DNA of 61,148 bases. It comes from Dorea sp. 5-2. Its GTDB lineage: Bacteria > Bacillota > Clostridia > Lachnospirales > Lachnospiraceae. The position numbers and the translations under genes were made by a program. The stretch is taken from NCBI RefSeq assembly GCF_000403455.2, contig NZ_KE159759.1:296428-357575 (forward strand), read 5' to 3'. The notes under the pieces are model-generated. The model was not told where the DNA came from. It was given only the letters and a program-made list of their open reading frames with translations, and did not search any database. Positions 44,933-53,951 of this stretch are shown here, in pieces; positions within the stretch are counted from its first letter, which is position 1; the number at the start of each line of letters is the position of its first letter.

Positions 44933-45109
44933 TTACCTTCCTCCTTTGCCGTCTTTTTCTCTTTTCCATGCTGTGTATGCAGAATACAGGAACACACCTG
45001 CTAAAATGATGTAAAGTCCCGTCATCTGGAAGTTCCCCGATCCCCCGCATACAATGGCTGCAACCAGCCAGATCAGTCCAATGATTCCGCGGATATAAAT
45101 ATGACGCAT
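44933..45109 (-). CDS. 58-aa two-helix membrane protein of the exporter operon
   Basis: Two hydrophobic segments (IRGIIGLIWLVAAIVCGG and MTGLYIILAGVFLYSAYTAW) followed by a basic tail KREKDGKGGR. Strong SD AGGAGGTAAGAAA before ATG 45109; the stop is one base before the ATPase ATG, whose SD lies within its last codons. Tight coupling argues for a real accessory subunit, but no family is recognised. Confidence 0.8.
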   Translation of the reverse strand: MRHIYIRGIIGLIWLVAAIVCGGSGNFQMTGLYIILAGVFLYSAYTAWKREKDGKGGR

Positions 45110-45142
45110 TTTCTTACCTCCTTCATCTTATCTCTGCTTTCT

Positions 45143-45470
45143 CTATGTATCCTGCCACTGTCTCCATACATACGCTTCTTTCAGCAGGCGTTCTATGAAT
45201 TCCTGCTTGTCTTCCGTATAGCTTCTTCGGTCGTCTGGAAATTGTAACGCCAGTTTTTTCTTACAGGCATCGTATAGCACTGCTTTGTCCCGCAACATCT
45301 TCTCCGCGAAAAACAAAACCGTGTTCTTCCAACAATTTCATATAAGGTGAAATATCACTAGCGGCATTTCCGAAAAGCTGCCTCAATTCCGAAATCACAT
45401 CTTCAGCATTTTTATTCCACTCCTCTTGATGAGGTAAAAGCTCCACGCTTCCTCTTTTTAATCCTATCAT
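45143..45470 (-). pseudogene. GrpB-family (UPF0157) protein with internal deletions
   Basis: Start at 45470 gives MIGLKRGSVELLPHQEEWNK and ELRQLFGNAASDI, then jumps to SPYMKLLEEHGFVFRGEDV, losing the conserved GSTSV core, and shifts frame into AEKMLRDKAVLYDACKKKLA, then LLKEAYVWRQWQDT ending at 45143. GrpB proteins are ~170 residues; about half is gone. Confidence 0.7.
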
Positions 45471-45559
45471 ACTTCCTCCCCAGACAGCTTACGGCTCTTT
45501 TGTATCCGTTGTACCAGTATGGCGATTCCGACAGCCCCTTCATCCTCGCTTGACTTCAT

Positions 45560-46180
45560 CTATGTATGCAAGTATTTTAACCCAAAGTGTGCAGAAACCA
45601 AACCGGCCAGTTCATCCAAATCCATGTTTCCATCATTTACGACTGAAACATAATTCTCTTTATGGCACTGCCTCCGTACTTCCCTGGCAAATAAAATATC
45701 TCTGTCCATCCAGTTTAAGAAAGCTGTTTCCTTATCACTGCACCCCTCCAATACCAAAGCAACAAAGTCTCTTTTTCTATAATGAGAGATCTGAAATTCT
45801 TTTGTAGGCGTAATGGAGATATAACGGCTGCCCGGAATGCCGGACTGTTTCATCAATTCCGGGAGATACGCTGCCCCTTCCGTAATAATGCCGCTTTTCC
45901 AGTCAATCCGCTTCAGGTCTGCTGCCACAAATTCAAAGATTTCCCTGTAGATGTCAAATTCATCCCTGCATTGGAGTATCGGTTCCCGCATCCAGATCTG
46001 CTCCGCATTCATGCCAGCTGCTTTCCTGCAGATAGGACATCTTCTCCGTGCACCTGCCTGCATATATCTATCCAAAAAATCATCTACCTTAAAATAGTAT
46101 AAACCATATCTCCATGACAGAATTTCAGCCACGCTGCTTTTCCCGGCACAAGGGGAACCGCCGATATAGTATATATTCAT
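45560..46180 (-). CDS. P-loop NTPase/kinase-like protein with CPIC motif
   Basis: 206 residues. Walker A IGGSPCAGKSSVAEIL at 6-21; FKVDDFLDRYM follows (kinase-like acidic); then a possible metal site RRRCPICRKAAG; later IITEGAAYLPELM and TPTKEFQISHYRKRDF. Looks like a small-molecule or nucleoside kinase; substrate unknown. Intact, in a region where most neighbours are broken. Confidence 0.78.
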   Translation of the reverse strand: MNIYYIGGSPCAGKSSVAEILSWRYGLYYFKVDDFLDRYMQAGARRRCPICRKAAGMNAEQIWMREPILQCRDEFDIYREIFEFVAADLKRIDWKSGIITEGAAYLPELMKQSGIPGSRYISITPTKEFQISHYRKRDFVALVLEGCSDKETAFLNWMDRDILFAREVRRQCHKENYVSVVNDGNMDLDELAGLVSAHFGLKYLHT

Positions 46181-46233
46181 CTCCTGCCCTTCTCTCCTTT
46201 AAGTCAAATGTCCATGCAGGCATGGCCGCTTGT

Positions 46234-46989
46234 TCACAGTCCCTTGCTCACTAAAATTTTATCAAATTTCTTCTCCGACAGGATTTCATGGGTCACAAGC
46301 TGCCCATCATAAAAAAGAGAGAAGGTTGTAAAGGGCGAGGGCGCATTCTGCGCATCCTCTCTGGTCTGGAGCTGTATCGATTGAAACACTGCGTTCCTGG
46401 ATTTTGCCATCTCCTCTAGCAGCGGTACATACTTTGCCGTAAAGGGGCATTGGTTTGTGTAATACAGCACAAACCCTTCCGGCAAATCTTCATACCCGCG
46501 CACGCTATCCCAGAAACGGGGAAGCGGGGCGCTCTCCTCAAAGGGCAGGTACATCAGCTCGAAATAAGGCTCCGTCGTATCCGCTGTCTGAAATCCTTTA
46601 TAGCCCATATACTTTGGGTCAGAGAGGAATCCCATTTTCTTTTTGGAGGACAGGAGCACAAGCCCCTTTTTCCCCTGCGCTTTACTGTCGCGGATACATG
46701 CATCCAGCAGGAGGTTCGAGTATCCGTGCCCCTTGAACTGTCCGGATACCCACAGGCAGTCAATGTACATATAACCCTCCGCCTCGACAGGCGCCCATGC
46801 GTATTCCGCTGGGATATACTCAATGAAGCATTTTCCCCGGACATTGCCTTTTAAGAATACAAGTCCTTCGTCCAGACGCTCCTTCAGCCAGTTCTTTTTG
46901 GATATGACCTGAATATCCTTGTTATTGGATATGGCGCAGCAAATGTGTTCCTTATCAATATTTTCGTGTGTCAGTTTTACAAGTTCCAT
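46234..46989 (-). CDS. YoaP-type GNAT N-acetyltransferase
   Basis: 251 residues. An N-terminal GNAT fold (CLWVSGQFKGHGYSNLLLDACI, acetyl-CoA loop) is followed by a YoaP-like C-terminal domain with FVLYYTNQCPFTAKYVPLLEE, a thioredoxin-like Cys segment. Likely acetylates a small molecule. Start at 46989 with GAGGAGACAATCGATT; an upstream in-frame ATG (47007) overlaps the preceding stop. Confidence 0.87.
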   Translation of the reverse strand: MELVKLTHENIDKEHICCAISNNKDIQVISKKNWLKERLDEGLVFLKGNVRGKCFIEYIPAEYAWAPVEAEGYMYIDCLWVSGQFKGHGYSNLLLDACIRDSKAQGKKGLVLLSSKKKMGFLSDPKYMGYKGFQTADTTEPYFELMYLPFEESAPLPRFWDSVRGYEDLPEGFVLYYTNQCPFTAKYVPLLEEMAKSRNAVFQSIQLQTREDAQNAPSPFTTFSLFYDGQLVTHEILSEKKFDKILVSKGL

Positions 46990-47003
46990 AATCGATTGTC
47001 TCC

Positions 47004-47482
47004 TCATGATAACTGCTTCAGTAATCGCTCCATATTTTCTCTACGCGGAATAATAATTTCTATATCTATCTCTGGATGAACACAAACATATGCTGTAAGC
47101 ATATCCATTAAATTATCCTTTGATTGCATATAATCATCAATGATTACTTCATCACTGAATCCAAGCCGTTTCAAAATAATTCCATCTGTTCATCCACCAT
47201 CTGTTGATATATAGTATGCAGATGCTCAAGCGACTTTGGAGTATCGCCGCCTCCTGTTACCGGGAGATGAAAGTATCTGAATCCTTTCTGTTCCTTAAGA
47301 ATACATGGTTTTTCGGCTGCTTCTTCATCTGACCGCAAATCTACAATTGTGATGATATGATTCTCCAACAGCCACCGAATTTCCTTATCCGATAAATTCT
47401 CCGGAACATCACTTCTGATATATCGGATTTCCCCCGTAGGCAACGCGCGCGTGTTTCGTGTTGATTGTAGTATTGAGCTCAT
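47004..47482 (-). pseudogene. Tyrosine phosphatase (Y_phosphatase3) lacking its catalytic segment
   Basis: Front piece 47482-47171: TRALPTGEIRYIRSDVPENL, then LLENHIITIVDLRSDEEAAE, then YFHLPVTGGGDT. After a stop and frame change, the back piece reads ILKRLGFSDEVIIDDYM, then IEIIIPRRENMERLLKQLS, stop 47004. The section with the P-loop H-C-x5-R nucleophile is deleted, so no phosphatase activity can remain. Confidence 0.75.
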
Positions 47483-47516
47483 AAATTTCGATTCCTCCCT
47501 GTTCGCAGTGCGTTAT

Positions 47517-48215
47517 CTATAATCTAATCAATCTCCCATTCTCGAAATAATAGATATCTTCTTTTTTATATCCATATTGGGAATTCGGAATACTGATATG
47601 CGGTTCAAAGGTAAACATTCTGACATCTGATAATCTTTTCCGATTCCCTTTTTCTGTATATATTCTATCCTTCTTATCTTTTACAATGGAATGTCCCAGA
47701 TTGCCAAGGAAATCCAAGTTTATAAATCCTTCTTTTACAATCAACTCATTCATGTAATAGTATAATTCTTCAAATGTCATATCCGGCGTCCCCGCATCGA
47801 TCAGAGCCTGATGCAGGTATTCTTCCATCTGCAATCCATTCCGCCACTCGTCTCTTTTTATTTTTTCGATTTCATCACATAATACGCCGTCTTCAAATAC
47901 AAGTGTTCTGGCATAATCTCCCCAAATATTATTTCTCTGGGGACTCAGATCGATCGTGATAATATCATCTTTCTGTATGATTCTATCCGCTGCTTGATAA
48001 TCTTTTCCTGAAACAGAAAGAGCCGTTTCATCTCCGGCAAAAATAAAAGCGCCAACATCCCAATACCAAAACGAGTCTGCACCATTTTCCAACAAATAAT
48101 CTTCACACAATTTCTTGATATATGGCAGGCTCATTCCGGTTTTCATTGTATCAGCCACATACTTTACGGCAGCACGATTTAAATTTTGCATTGAGGAATA
48201 TAAATCAATATTCAC
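47517..48215 (-). CDS. M24 family metallopeptidase
   Basis: 232 residues, single catalytic domain of the methionine-aminopeptidase/creatinase fold. Metal Asp in DIITIDLSPQRNNIWGDYART, His in FLGNLGHSIV, Glu in RMFTFEPHI. No N-terminal creatinase domain. The GTG start at 48215 overlaps the stop of the GNAT remnant before it. Substrate unknown. Confidence 0.85.
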   Translation of the reverse strand: MNIDLYSSMQNLNRAAVKYVADTMKTGMSLPYIKKLCEDYLLENGADSFWYWDVGAFIFAGDETALSVSGKDYQAADRIIQKDDIITIDLSPQRNNIWGDYARTLVFEDGVLCDEIEKIKRDEWRNGLQMEEYLHQALIDAGTPDMTFEELYYYMNELIVKEGFINLDFLGNLGHSIVKDKKDRIYTEKGNRKRLSDVRMFTFEPHISIPNSQYGYKKEDIYYFENGRLIRL

Positions 48216-48620
48216 TGCTTTACCCTGCCTTTCTGTAAAAATCCGATTCCGGAATTTACCGCGATTCTATAAATATCCGCCTGTTCTTCGTCAAATTCAA
48301 AGCTTCGCTCATAAACTCCGCCGTTCCTGATGATTGTCTTTACCGAAGGCTCATTATCCAATAATTGCCGCAGCATTTCCGTAGCAATGCCTTTTCTTCT
48401 TTCTGACGGACGAACACTATAACCGCAGTTTCCAAGATCCTTCAGGAAGTCGTTAAGCGTATGCCTTAAATCAATGATTCCTACAATTCTCCCGTTATCA
48501 TCAACGGCAAAGAACGTGTCTGTTACAACCCATTCCTCCTTATTTACTATCTCCTACCAGACAGAATGGTTCTGTCGGCGGTTAATCCCCTCATCTTTGA
48601 TGACAATAAGAAAATCTAAC
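48212..48620 (-). pseudogene. GNAT acetyltransferase with nonsense codon and deletion
   Basis: The frame reads ELDFLIVIKDEGINRRQNHSVW, a TAG, then WVVTDTFFAVDDNGRIVGII, then YSVRPSERRKGIATEMLRQL (the R-x-x-G-x-A acetyl-CoA loop), then directly NEPSVKTIIRNGGVYERS. The usual ~15 residues between these last two are missing and the N-terminus is lost. Confidence 0.75.
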
Positions 48621-49189
48621 TCTGATTTTTGGGTTTCTTTCTTCCCTTCCTGTTCTTGTAATAATGAATTATCAACACAAAAACAAAGGAAATAATCTGT
48701 GCAGCCATAATCCGGACAATCTGTAATTCGTCTGTGCCCTTTGCAGAAATGACATGCAGCATATTTGCAGCAACGGTATTATTGAATAAATGATCGCCAA
48801 GCCCCACCCATATATTTCCTGTTATACGGTAAAGAAGCCCCCATTTGATTCCCATAATTCCAGAAAGGATCATATAACCGATACCCATAAGAACCATTGC
48901 CGCAAATGACATTTCGCCATGGATATAACTTCTGATCGGCATTACAATATGCCAAATACCAAATAAAAATGCGGCAATAAAATTCGCCTGCACAAATGGC
49001 TTTGTCTCGGAAAGTGTTCTGATGAACAGTCCGCGAAAAACACCTTCCTCCTACTTTATGAAGCACATTTTCTCCAATAGCCGTTTTATCTGTTTCAATC
49101 AGAAAATATTCTACAAACCTCACGGATAAACAAAGCGTGAATATTACAATGCACAAATGATCTGGTTTGTATTTTGTATTTCTCTCCAT
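48616..49189 (-). pseudogene. CPBP/CAAX intramembrane protease, frameshifted
   Basis: Start 49189 gives MERNTKYKPDHLCIVIF, then FVEYFLIETDKTAIGENVL. Near 49,055 a frame change is needed to reach EEGVFRGLFIRTL (motif 1), then FGIWHIVMP (motif 2) and GDHLFNN (motif 3), ending KKPKNQS at 48616. All three motifs survive, so a one- or two-base repair would restore the gene; sequencing error is a possible alternative. Confidence 0.75.
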
Positions 49190-49227
49190 ATATAGTTACC
49201 TCGATCAACTGGATTTTTATCTCATTT

Positions 49228-49566
49228 CTACAATATTTCTACAATAATAGAGCCTTCCATAATCTTACTATCCTCAAGTAAACTGCCATACAGACTTTTT
49301 GAGACATCCTCGAAAGTTAAATTCTTATTGTCCGTAAGAACGGTATAATAACTATCTGATTCAGCGTTGGGCATTCTGCCGCTTAACTCCAATCTAAATG
49401 GATATGTTACACCATCACATTTCCATGTTCCGTTATCTATTTCATAATATGTGACTGTAATCCCGGCATCCTCTGACTTCTCATACGTTTTGACAATATC
49501 CGTTTTCCCACACCCTGTAAGCAGTGCCGCCAAAAGACCAATCGGAATCAACATCTTTTTCATCAT
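49228..49566 (-). CDS. Small lipoprotein, unknown function
   Basis: 112 residues. Signal peptide MKKMLIPIGLLAALLTGCGK with lipobox LTGC, then a short mature domain with ITVTYYEIDNGTWKCDGVTYPF and the C-terminal ILEDSKIMEG-like end (SLLEDSKIMEGSIIVEIL). Start at 49566 with GGAAGGAGCCGCGG. The frame is also open upstream into a GNAT remnant (see next entry), so a longer fused product is possible but unlikely. Confidence 0.75.
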   Translation of the reverse strand: MMKKMLIPIGLLAALLTGCGKTDIVKTYEKSEDAGITVTYYEIDNGTWKCDGVTYPFRLELSGRMPNAESDSYYTVLTDNKNLTFEDVSKSLYGSLLEDSKIMEGSIIVEIL

Positions 49567-49569
49567 CCG

Positions 49570-49981
49570 CGGCTCCTTCCTATTCTTGTAATATCCCTTC
49601 AGTGAAACGACAACTGGAAGTTGTCTGTGAATATACATTCTTGACATTTCGGGTTCATCATTTTCCTGGACCAGACACAAAAATTCCCAACCATATCTCT
49701 CATAAAAGCCTGTATGGTCAGTAAGCAAATAGATCGGGGTTATCGCTTTCGATTTTAAATCATCTACAACCATATTAAGCAAATGTCCTGCAACTCCTTT
49801 GCAGCGATATTCTTCCTCTGTATACACGGCGCAGACATTCGGTACGAGGTCTTTCCTGTCATGAAAATCATTTTCAATTACTCCAAGACCTCCGATGATT
49901 CTGTCCTCATCAAAACAGAGGTACCAGCTGCCTGCAAAATATTTCCTCTCTATTTCCGAATCCGTTTTATAATAATGGATC
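49570..49981 (-). pseudogene. GNAT acetyltransferase, N-terminally truncated, reading into the lipoprotein
   Basis: Reads YFAGSWYLCFDEDRIIGGLG, then NVCAVYTEEEYRCKGVAGHLLN (acetyl-CoA loop), then YLLTDHTGFYERYGWEFLC, then SRMYIHRQLP. There is no start codon at the front, which abuts the HIT gene. No stop separates it from the lipoprotein gene, suggesting the original stop was lost. Confidence 0.65.
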
Positions 49982-50437
49982 CTTCCCGCACTGTAATCTG
50001 TCTAATTCTATCCGCAAGCGTGTTTCTAATTCCTCTAATTCTTCCGGCATTGGTATAAATTCCGCCGCCGTCAATTCCGATCCTAATTTCCAAACAGGTC
50101 CTGCCGTTTCCAAGTCCTTCTTTCTCCTCGGGAAAATATGCCAATGCATATGGGCGCCGTTGCCTGAGCCTAAAAGCTCATAATTCAACTTATCCGGTCT
50201 AAACGCATTGTAAACGGCCTCTGCCACAATTGCCATTTCATGAAGAAATTCATCCCTAAAATCCGGTTCCAGAAAATGCAGCTCCGTCGCATGCTCCTTA
50301 CATAAAAACAGAGAATAACCTTTTATGCGTTGATAATCTCCCATCACCACATATCCCGTATTCAATTCTTTGACAAAATAGGGGTTCTTACCGGTTTTAA
50401 TCTGATCAATCCTCTCACAAACCATACAACATTCCAT
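49967..50437 (-). CDS. HIT-family hydrolase
   Basis: 156 residues. Histidine triad HMHWHIFP (His96, His98, His100), preceded by LGSGNGAHMHWH and a zinc-type CCMVC near the N-terminus. Nucleotide hydrolase or transferase; substrate unknown. AGAGAGGATAAATTT lies before the ATG. Its end overlaps the GNAT remnant by about 15 bp. Confidence 0.9.
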   Translation of the reverse strand: MECCMVCERIDQIKTGKNPYFVKELNTGYVVMGDYQRIKGYSLFLCKEHATELHFLEPDFRDEFLHEMAIVAEAVYNAFRPDKLNYELLGSGNGAHMHWHIFPRRKKDLETAGPVWKLGSELTAAEFIPMPEELEELETRLRIELDRLQCGKDPLL

Positions 50438-50540
50438 AAATTTATCCTCTCTTTAAATCATCCTATTGAAAATAACAGTCTGCTCTTTCATGGACATTTT
50501 CCCGATTTCTTCTCCTGCTATTTAAATCTTTCGAACAGCT

Positions 50541-50580
50541 GAAAAAAACATATTTTCCCCGGCAGCTTTGCTGCCAGGGA
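50541..50580 (-). terminator. Terminator after the charged coiled-coil pair
   Basis: GGCAGC-TTT-GCTGCC stem, extended by TCCC/GGGA, followed on the minus strand by a T-rich run with seven Ts. It lies 11 bp after the stop of the 166-aa gene. Confidence 0.8.
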
Positions 50581-50590
50581 TCAATTCCTT

Positions 50591-51091
50591 CTATGCAGAA
50601 ACAGAAATATTCGTACCGGATTCCGACTTGGCGGCTTCTCCGGTTTTCGTATAGATTACCGGCTCTGTCTTAACAGCATCTGCTGTTTCTGCCGGCATAT
50701 TGCTGACCGTACCTGCCTGAGCCTGATCAGATCTATCACCCAGTATTGCCTTCCCGTTTTCACTGATGCTGACTGTATCTGTGTTCCCATTCCTGCTTTC
50801 CGCTATTCTCTTTTCCTGTTCCCCGCGTTCTTCTTTTCGCTTCCGGACAGCGTTTTCCTGCTCTGATTTCGCTTTTTCCCGCGCCTCCTTTGCTTCTTCC
50901 TTCATTCCCTTTTCAATTTTCTTCTGATAGTCCTCTGCTTTATCTGCGGTCTCACCAACATACCCCATTGCCCGCTCCATGACAGATGTATCGCCTCTCC
51001 TTTCTGCTTCCTGGTAGACGCGGAAAGGCGTATTCATCATTTTCATATTCATGCTTGCCCCTGCAAGGCCTTCCATCGTTTTCGCATGCAT
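50591..51091 (-). CDS. Charged coiled-coil protein, 166 aa, unknown
   Basis: Opens MHAKTMEGLAGASMNMKMMN and has a long helical Glu/Lys/Ala/Arg segment (residues ~45-100), then a low-complexity tail. No signal peptide or membrane helix. Same operon as the 189-aa gene 18 bp upstream; both share the Q-G/N-x-Y and SISENGKAILG-like pattern of an unknown Lachnospiraceae protein pair (memory). Function unknown. Confidence 0.7.
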   Translation of the reverse strand: MHAKTMEGLAGASMNMKMMNTPFRVYQEAERRGDTSVMERAMGYVGETADKAEDYQKKIEKGMKEEAKEAREKAKSEQENAVRKRKEERGEQEKRIAESRNGNTDTVSISENGKAILGDRSDQAQAGTVSNMPAETADAVKTEPVIYTKTGEAAKSESGTNISVSA

Positions 51092-51109
51092 AATGATCCC
51101 TCCCTTGAT

Positions 51110-51679
51110 TTATGCCAGCCGGGAAAATTCAGAATGCTGCTTCCGGTACGTATCATTGTCCTTCTGGCTTAATTCCTGCTCTACCTGCGCCAGTTTTTTC
51201 TCCAGCTCCCGGATCTTTCTTTCATCCCCGGAGGCCGACCGGATCTGCTGCTCCAGCTCCCTTTTCTTCTCTTTCAGTTTTTTGATCTCCCGGTCTACCT
51301 TATCTGTATTGCCGATACAAACTTCTGCCGGCTTTCCCTGGCTGTCCCCGTCTACCTTAGGCTTTTTACCATCTGCTTTCGGTTCTTCCTTTCCATCCGC
51401 ACGGTCTGCTTTATCCGGATCTTCAAAAAAGATTTTCCGGCCGCCGTTCTCGTCTTGTCCTATCCGGTACAGTCCGACGGGCTCCTTCCCCGACTTTTCA
51501 CTTCTGATGTATACATCCTGTGGTTCAGACAGCTTACCTGATCCTTTTTCTTCTGCAGCTTCTTTTGTTTCCTTTGCTTCTTTTGCTTTTTCCGCTTTCA
51601 GGGCTGCCTGCTTCTCCCTCACCCTCTCTGCGTAGTCGGTTTTAGACTGCGCGTAATTTCCATTGATCTGCATTGCCAT
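51110..51679 (-). CDS. Charged coiled-coil protein, 189 aa, unknown
   Basis: Opens MAMQINGNYAQSKTDYAERV. Lys/Glu/Ala-rich helix 20-47, a short ordered part (DVYIRSEKSGKEPVGLYRIG), a Lys/Asp/Gly linker, then a coiled coil VDREIKKLKEKKRELEQQI continuing to EKKLAQVEQEL. No secretion signal. SD AAGGAGAAACATA. Partner of the 166-aa gene; lies 95 bp downstream of an AgrC-like kinase, perhaps under its control. Confidence 0.7.
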   Translation of the reverse strand: MAMQINGNYAQSKTDYAERVREKQAALKAEKAKEAKETKEAAEEKGSGKLSEPQDVYIRSEKSGKEPVGLYRIGQDENGGRKIFFEDPDKADRADGKEEPKADGKKPKVDGDSQGKPAEVCIGNTDKVDREIKKLKEKKRELEQQIRSASGDERKIRELEKKLAQVEQELSQKDNDTYRKQHSEFSRLA

Positions 51680-51774
51680 AAGTATGTTTCTCCTTTCATT
51701 TGATATTGCCGGGTAACTGTTTTACATTTGCAAACAGCTCCCTTTTTTGGTTTTCGACAGCGAGAAACGGCAGG

Positions 51775-53103
51775 TTAATCCACTTGCTGTGAGATGCTTT
51801 CTGGATGCTGTGGGATGATCAGCAGCACCTGCAGGATAAATACATTCCCCTGTGTCTCTATACTCATGGCGCCGCCATATTTTTCGGCTACCTTTTTTAC
51901 ATTTGACAGACCTGTCCCTTTTTTGAACGCGCCTTTCCCATGGAAGCTGTTCTCCACTTCTATCATAAGGAAATCCCCCTGGATACGCCCGGACACATGG
52001 ATAAATCTTTCTATACCCGCATCCGGACTTTTCACTGCCTGAATCGCATTATCCAGTGCATTTGACAGGACAATGCAGATATCAATGTCCTTAAGGTCAC
52101 AGGGGTAAGGCAGAAGAAGGGAGCAGTCCACATCTATCCCCATACTTTGGGCAATCCCCAGCTTGTTTCCCATCAAAATATCCGCTACCGGGTTATTGGT
52201 GCTGCAGGGGAATGACATTTTTTCTGCCATATCATCCATATCTTCCATATAGGTTACAGCTTCCTCCACGTTCCCGCTCTGCAAGAGATTTTTTACCACT
52301 GTGATGTGGTTCCTGATGTCATGGCGGAATGACTTTGTTTCATCGTAACGGGTCTTCGCCTCCTCTACATACTGATTCAGGAAATGTTCTTCCTGCTCCA
52401 GTAATGATAATTCTGTGCTAAGGCGGAAATTCTGCTGCAATTTCTTATAAGAGAACAGGATGCAGAACACACTTAAAAGTCCAAAAAACTGCATGACGAG
52501 CAGCTGCCAGTGGTTGAACAGATACATGTAAGGTTCTTCCTCCCCTATAAGCTCATACCCGTACTCAAATGCGATCGTATTAATGTACTCACTCATAATA
52601 AAGATCATCAGGATCGGGATGAAAACCAGAAACATCTGCTGCATTTCCGCTGCTGTATAATAGGAAAAATAGCGGTATACCATATAATAACAAAACCCTG
52701 CCAGCAAAAGTGACGCCGCCTCGCTGCCCAGCATGACCGCGATGCCTGCCGTACCATGGAAAAATTCCGGTCTCCATGAATATAAAAGACCCGTCAGGGA
52801 GTTCACAATCCCAAAGCAGAGCAGCATGATTTCATTCATCAATGCCGCATACAAAATAGAAAACTTAAAATCCGCGCGACAGACCAACCTCCCGTATACC
52901 GTAAGAAGGAATACAAACACCACGAAGCCCGTTATCGTGCCGACTGAAACAAAATCATTGACAACCACCGCACATACTGCAAACAGGAAATAAAATGGAA
53001 TCCATATTTTCTTTTTCAAGATTTTTGCCAGAAAATAAAGCTGGATAGATATCTCGGTAACACCCATAATATATCTGTTAAAAAAGTCTAAATACTCAGC
53101 CAT
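51775..53103 (-). CDS. AgrC/NatK-like GHKL sensor kinase
   Basis: 442 residues. Six or so N-terminal helices form the sensor, followed by a coiled coil, H-box FRHDIRNHITVVKNLLQSG, N-box IVLSNALDNAIQAVK and G2 GTGLSNVKKVAEKYGG. This layout responds to secreted peptides in related systems; no peptide gene was recognised here. Start at 53103 after GGGAGGTAGA. Follows its regulator by 19 bp. Confidence 0.9.
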   Translation of the reverse strand: MAEYLDFFNRYIMGVTEISIQLYFLAKILKKKIWIPFYFLFAVCAVVVNDFVSVGTITGFVVFVFLLTVYGRLVCRADFKFSILYAALMNEIMLLCFGIVNSLTGLLYSWRPEFFHGTAGIAVMLGSEAASLLLAGFCYYMVYRYFSYYTAAEMQQMFLVFIPILMIFIMSEYINTIAFEYGYELIGEEEPYMYLFNHWQLLVMQFFGLLSVFCILFSYKKLQQNFRLSTELSLLEQEEHFLNQYVEEAKTRYDETKSFRHDIRNHITVVKNLLQSGNVEEAVTYMEDMDDMAEKMSFPCSTNNPVADILMGNKLGIAQSMGIDVDCSLLLPYPCDLKDIDICIVLSNALDNAIQAVKSPDAGIERFIHVSGRIQGDFLMIEVENSFHGKGAFKKGTGLSNVKKVAEKYGGAMSIETQGNVFILQVLLIIPQHPESISQQVD

Positions 53104-53122
53104 TCTACCTCCCATTCGAATC

Positions 53123-53827
53123 TCAGATGTTCTTCATATACTGCAGAACAACATTAGAAAACTCCTTACTACGCAGCCGTGATACGGGAACCTCTTTGCC
53201 GTTATCCATATAGGCAGTCCCGTTTTTATAACCTTTTAAGTGCTTCAGATTGATGAGATAGCTCCTGTGGCATCGGAAAAAACGGCCTCCCAGTTTCGTT
53301 TCCAGATTCTCAATCCGCTCATAATAATCAAGAACTTCGCCTGATACCAGGTTCAGATATATTTTCCGGTCTATGATCTCACAGAAGACAATCTCATCCC
53401 TTCGGATAATACGCCCTTCATGCCCCTTTTGTACGAGCAGGCTGTCTTCACCGACGCTGTGCATGGAAGCTAACAGGCGCTCCATGGTTCTCTCAAACTG
53501 TTTTTCTTCCACCGGCTTGACCAGATAATCGTAGGCCTGCACCTCAAAAGACTGGAATACCATCTCTTTCAGTACCGTGATAAAGATCAGAAATCCCTGA
53601 AACTTATCCGCCCTCAGTCTCCTTGCTGTTTCCATACCGTCGATATCCTTCATCTGGATATCCAGAAACAGAATGTCGATCTGCCCGTCGTAGTTCAGCA
53701 GCTCTTCGCCGCTTAGAAATGTCCGAAGGCTGATCTCTCTGTTCTTTTTGCGAAAAAAATCGGAAACAAACGTCCTTATGTGATCGGACATCTGTTTTTC
53801 ATCATCACAGATTGCAATATGGATCAA
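53123..53827 (-). CDS. LytTR-family response regulator
   Basis: 234 residues. Receiver with ICDDEKQM, phospho-Asp in IDILFLDIQMKDIDG and YLVKPVEEKQ. C-terminal LytTR DNA-binding domain with GRIIRRDEIVFCEIIDRKIY, RFFRCHRSYLINLKHLKGY and VPVSRLRSKEFSNVVLQYMK. First gene of the pair with the AgrC-like kinase. SD AGGAGGTGG before the ATG. Confidence 0.93.
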   Translation of the reverse strand: MIHIAICDDEKQMSDHIRTFVSDFFRKKNREISLRTFLSGEELLNYDGQIDILFLDIQMKDIDGMETARRLRADKFQGFLIFITVLKEMVFQSFEVQAYDYLVKPVEEKQFERTMERLLASMHSVGEDSLLVQKGHEGRIIRRDEIVFCEIIDRKIYLNLVSGEVLDYYERIENLETKLGGRFFRCHRSYLINLKHLKGYKNGTAYMDNGKEVPVSRLRSKEFSNVVLQYMKNI

Positions 53828-53951
53828 GGTACCACCTCCTAATTATCATCAAAACAGACATTTTATTATATCCTATCCAAAACGACAAAACAATTTGATT
53901 GCCGTGAAATGTTTATCTGCTGACGTGAAATGCATTATGACGAAGCGCTCT

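Noticed and set aside
51051..51635. 194-codon plus-strand Ser/Phe-rich frame
   Set aside because: A mirror of the Lys/Glu-rich coiled-coil gene on the minus strand.
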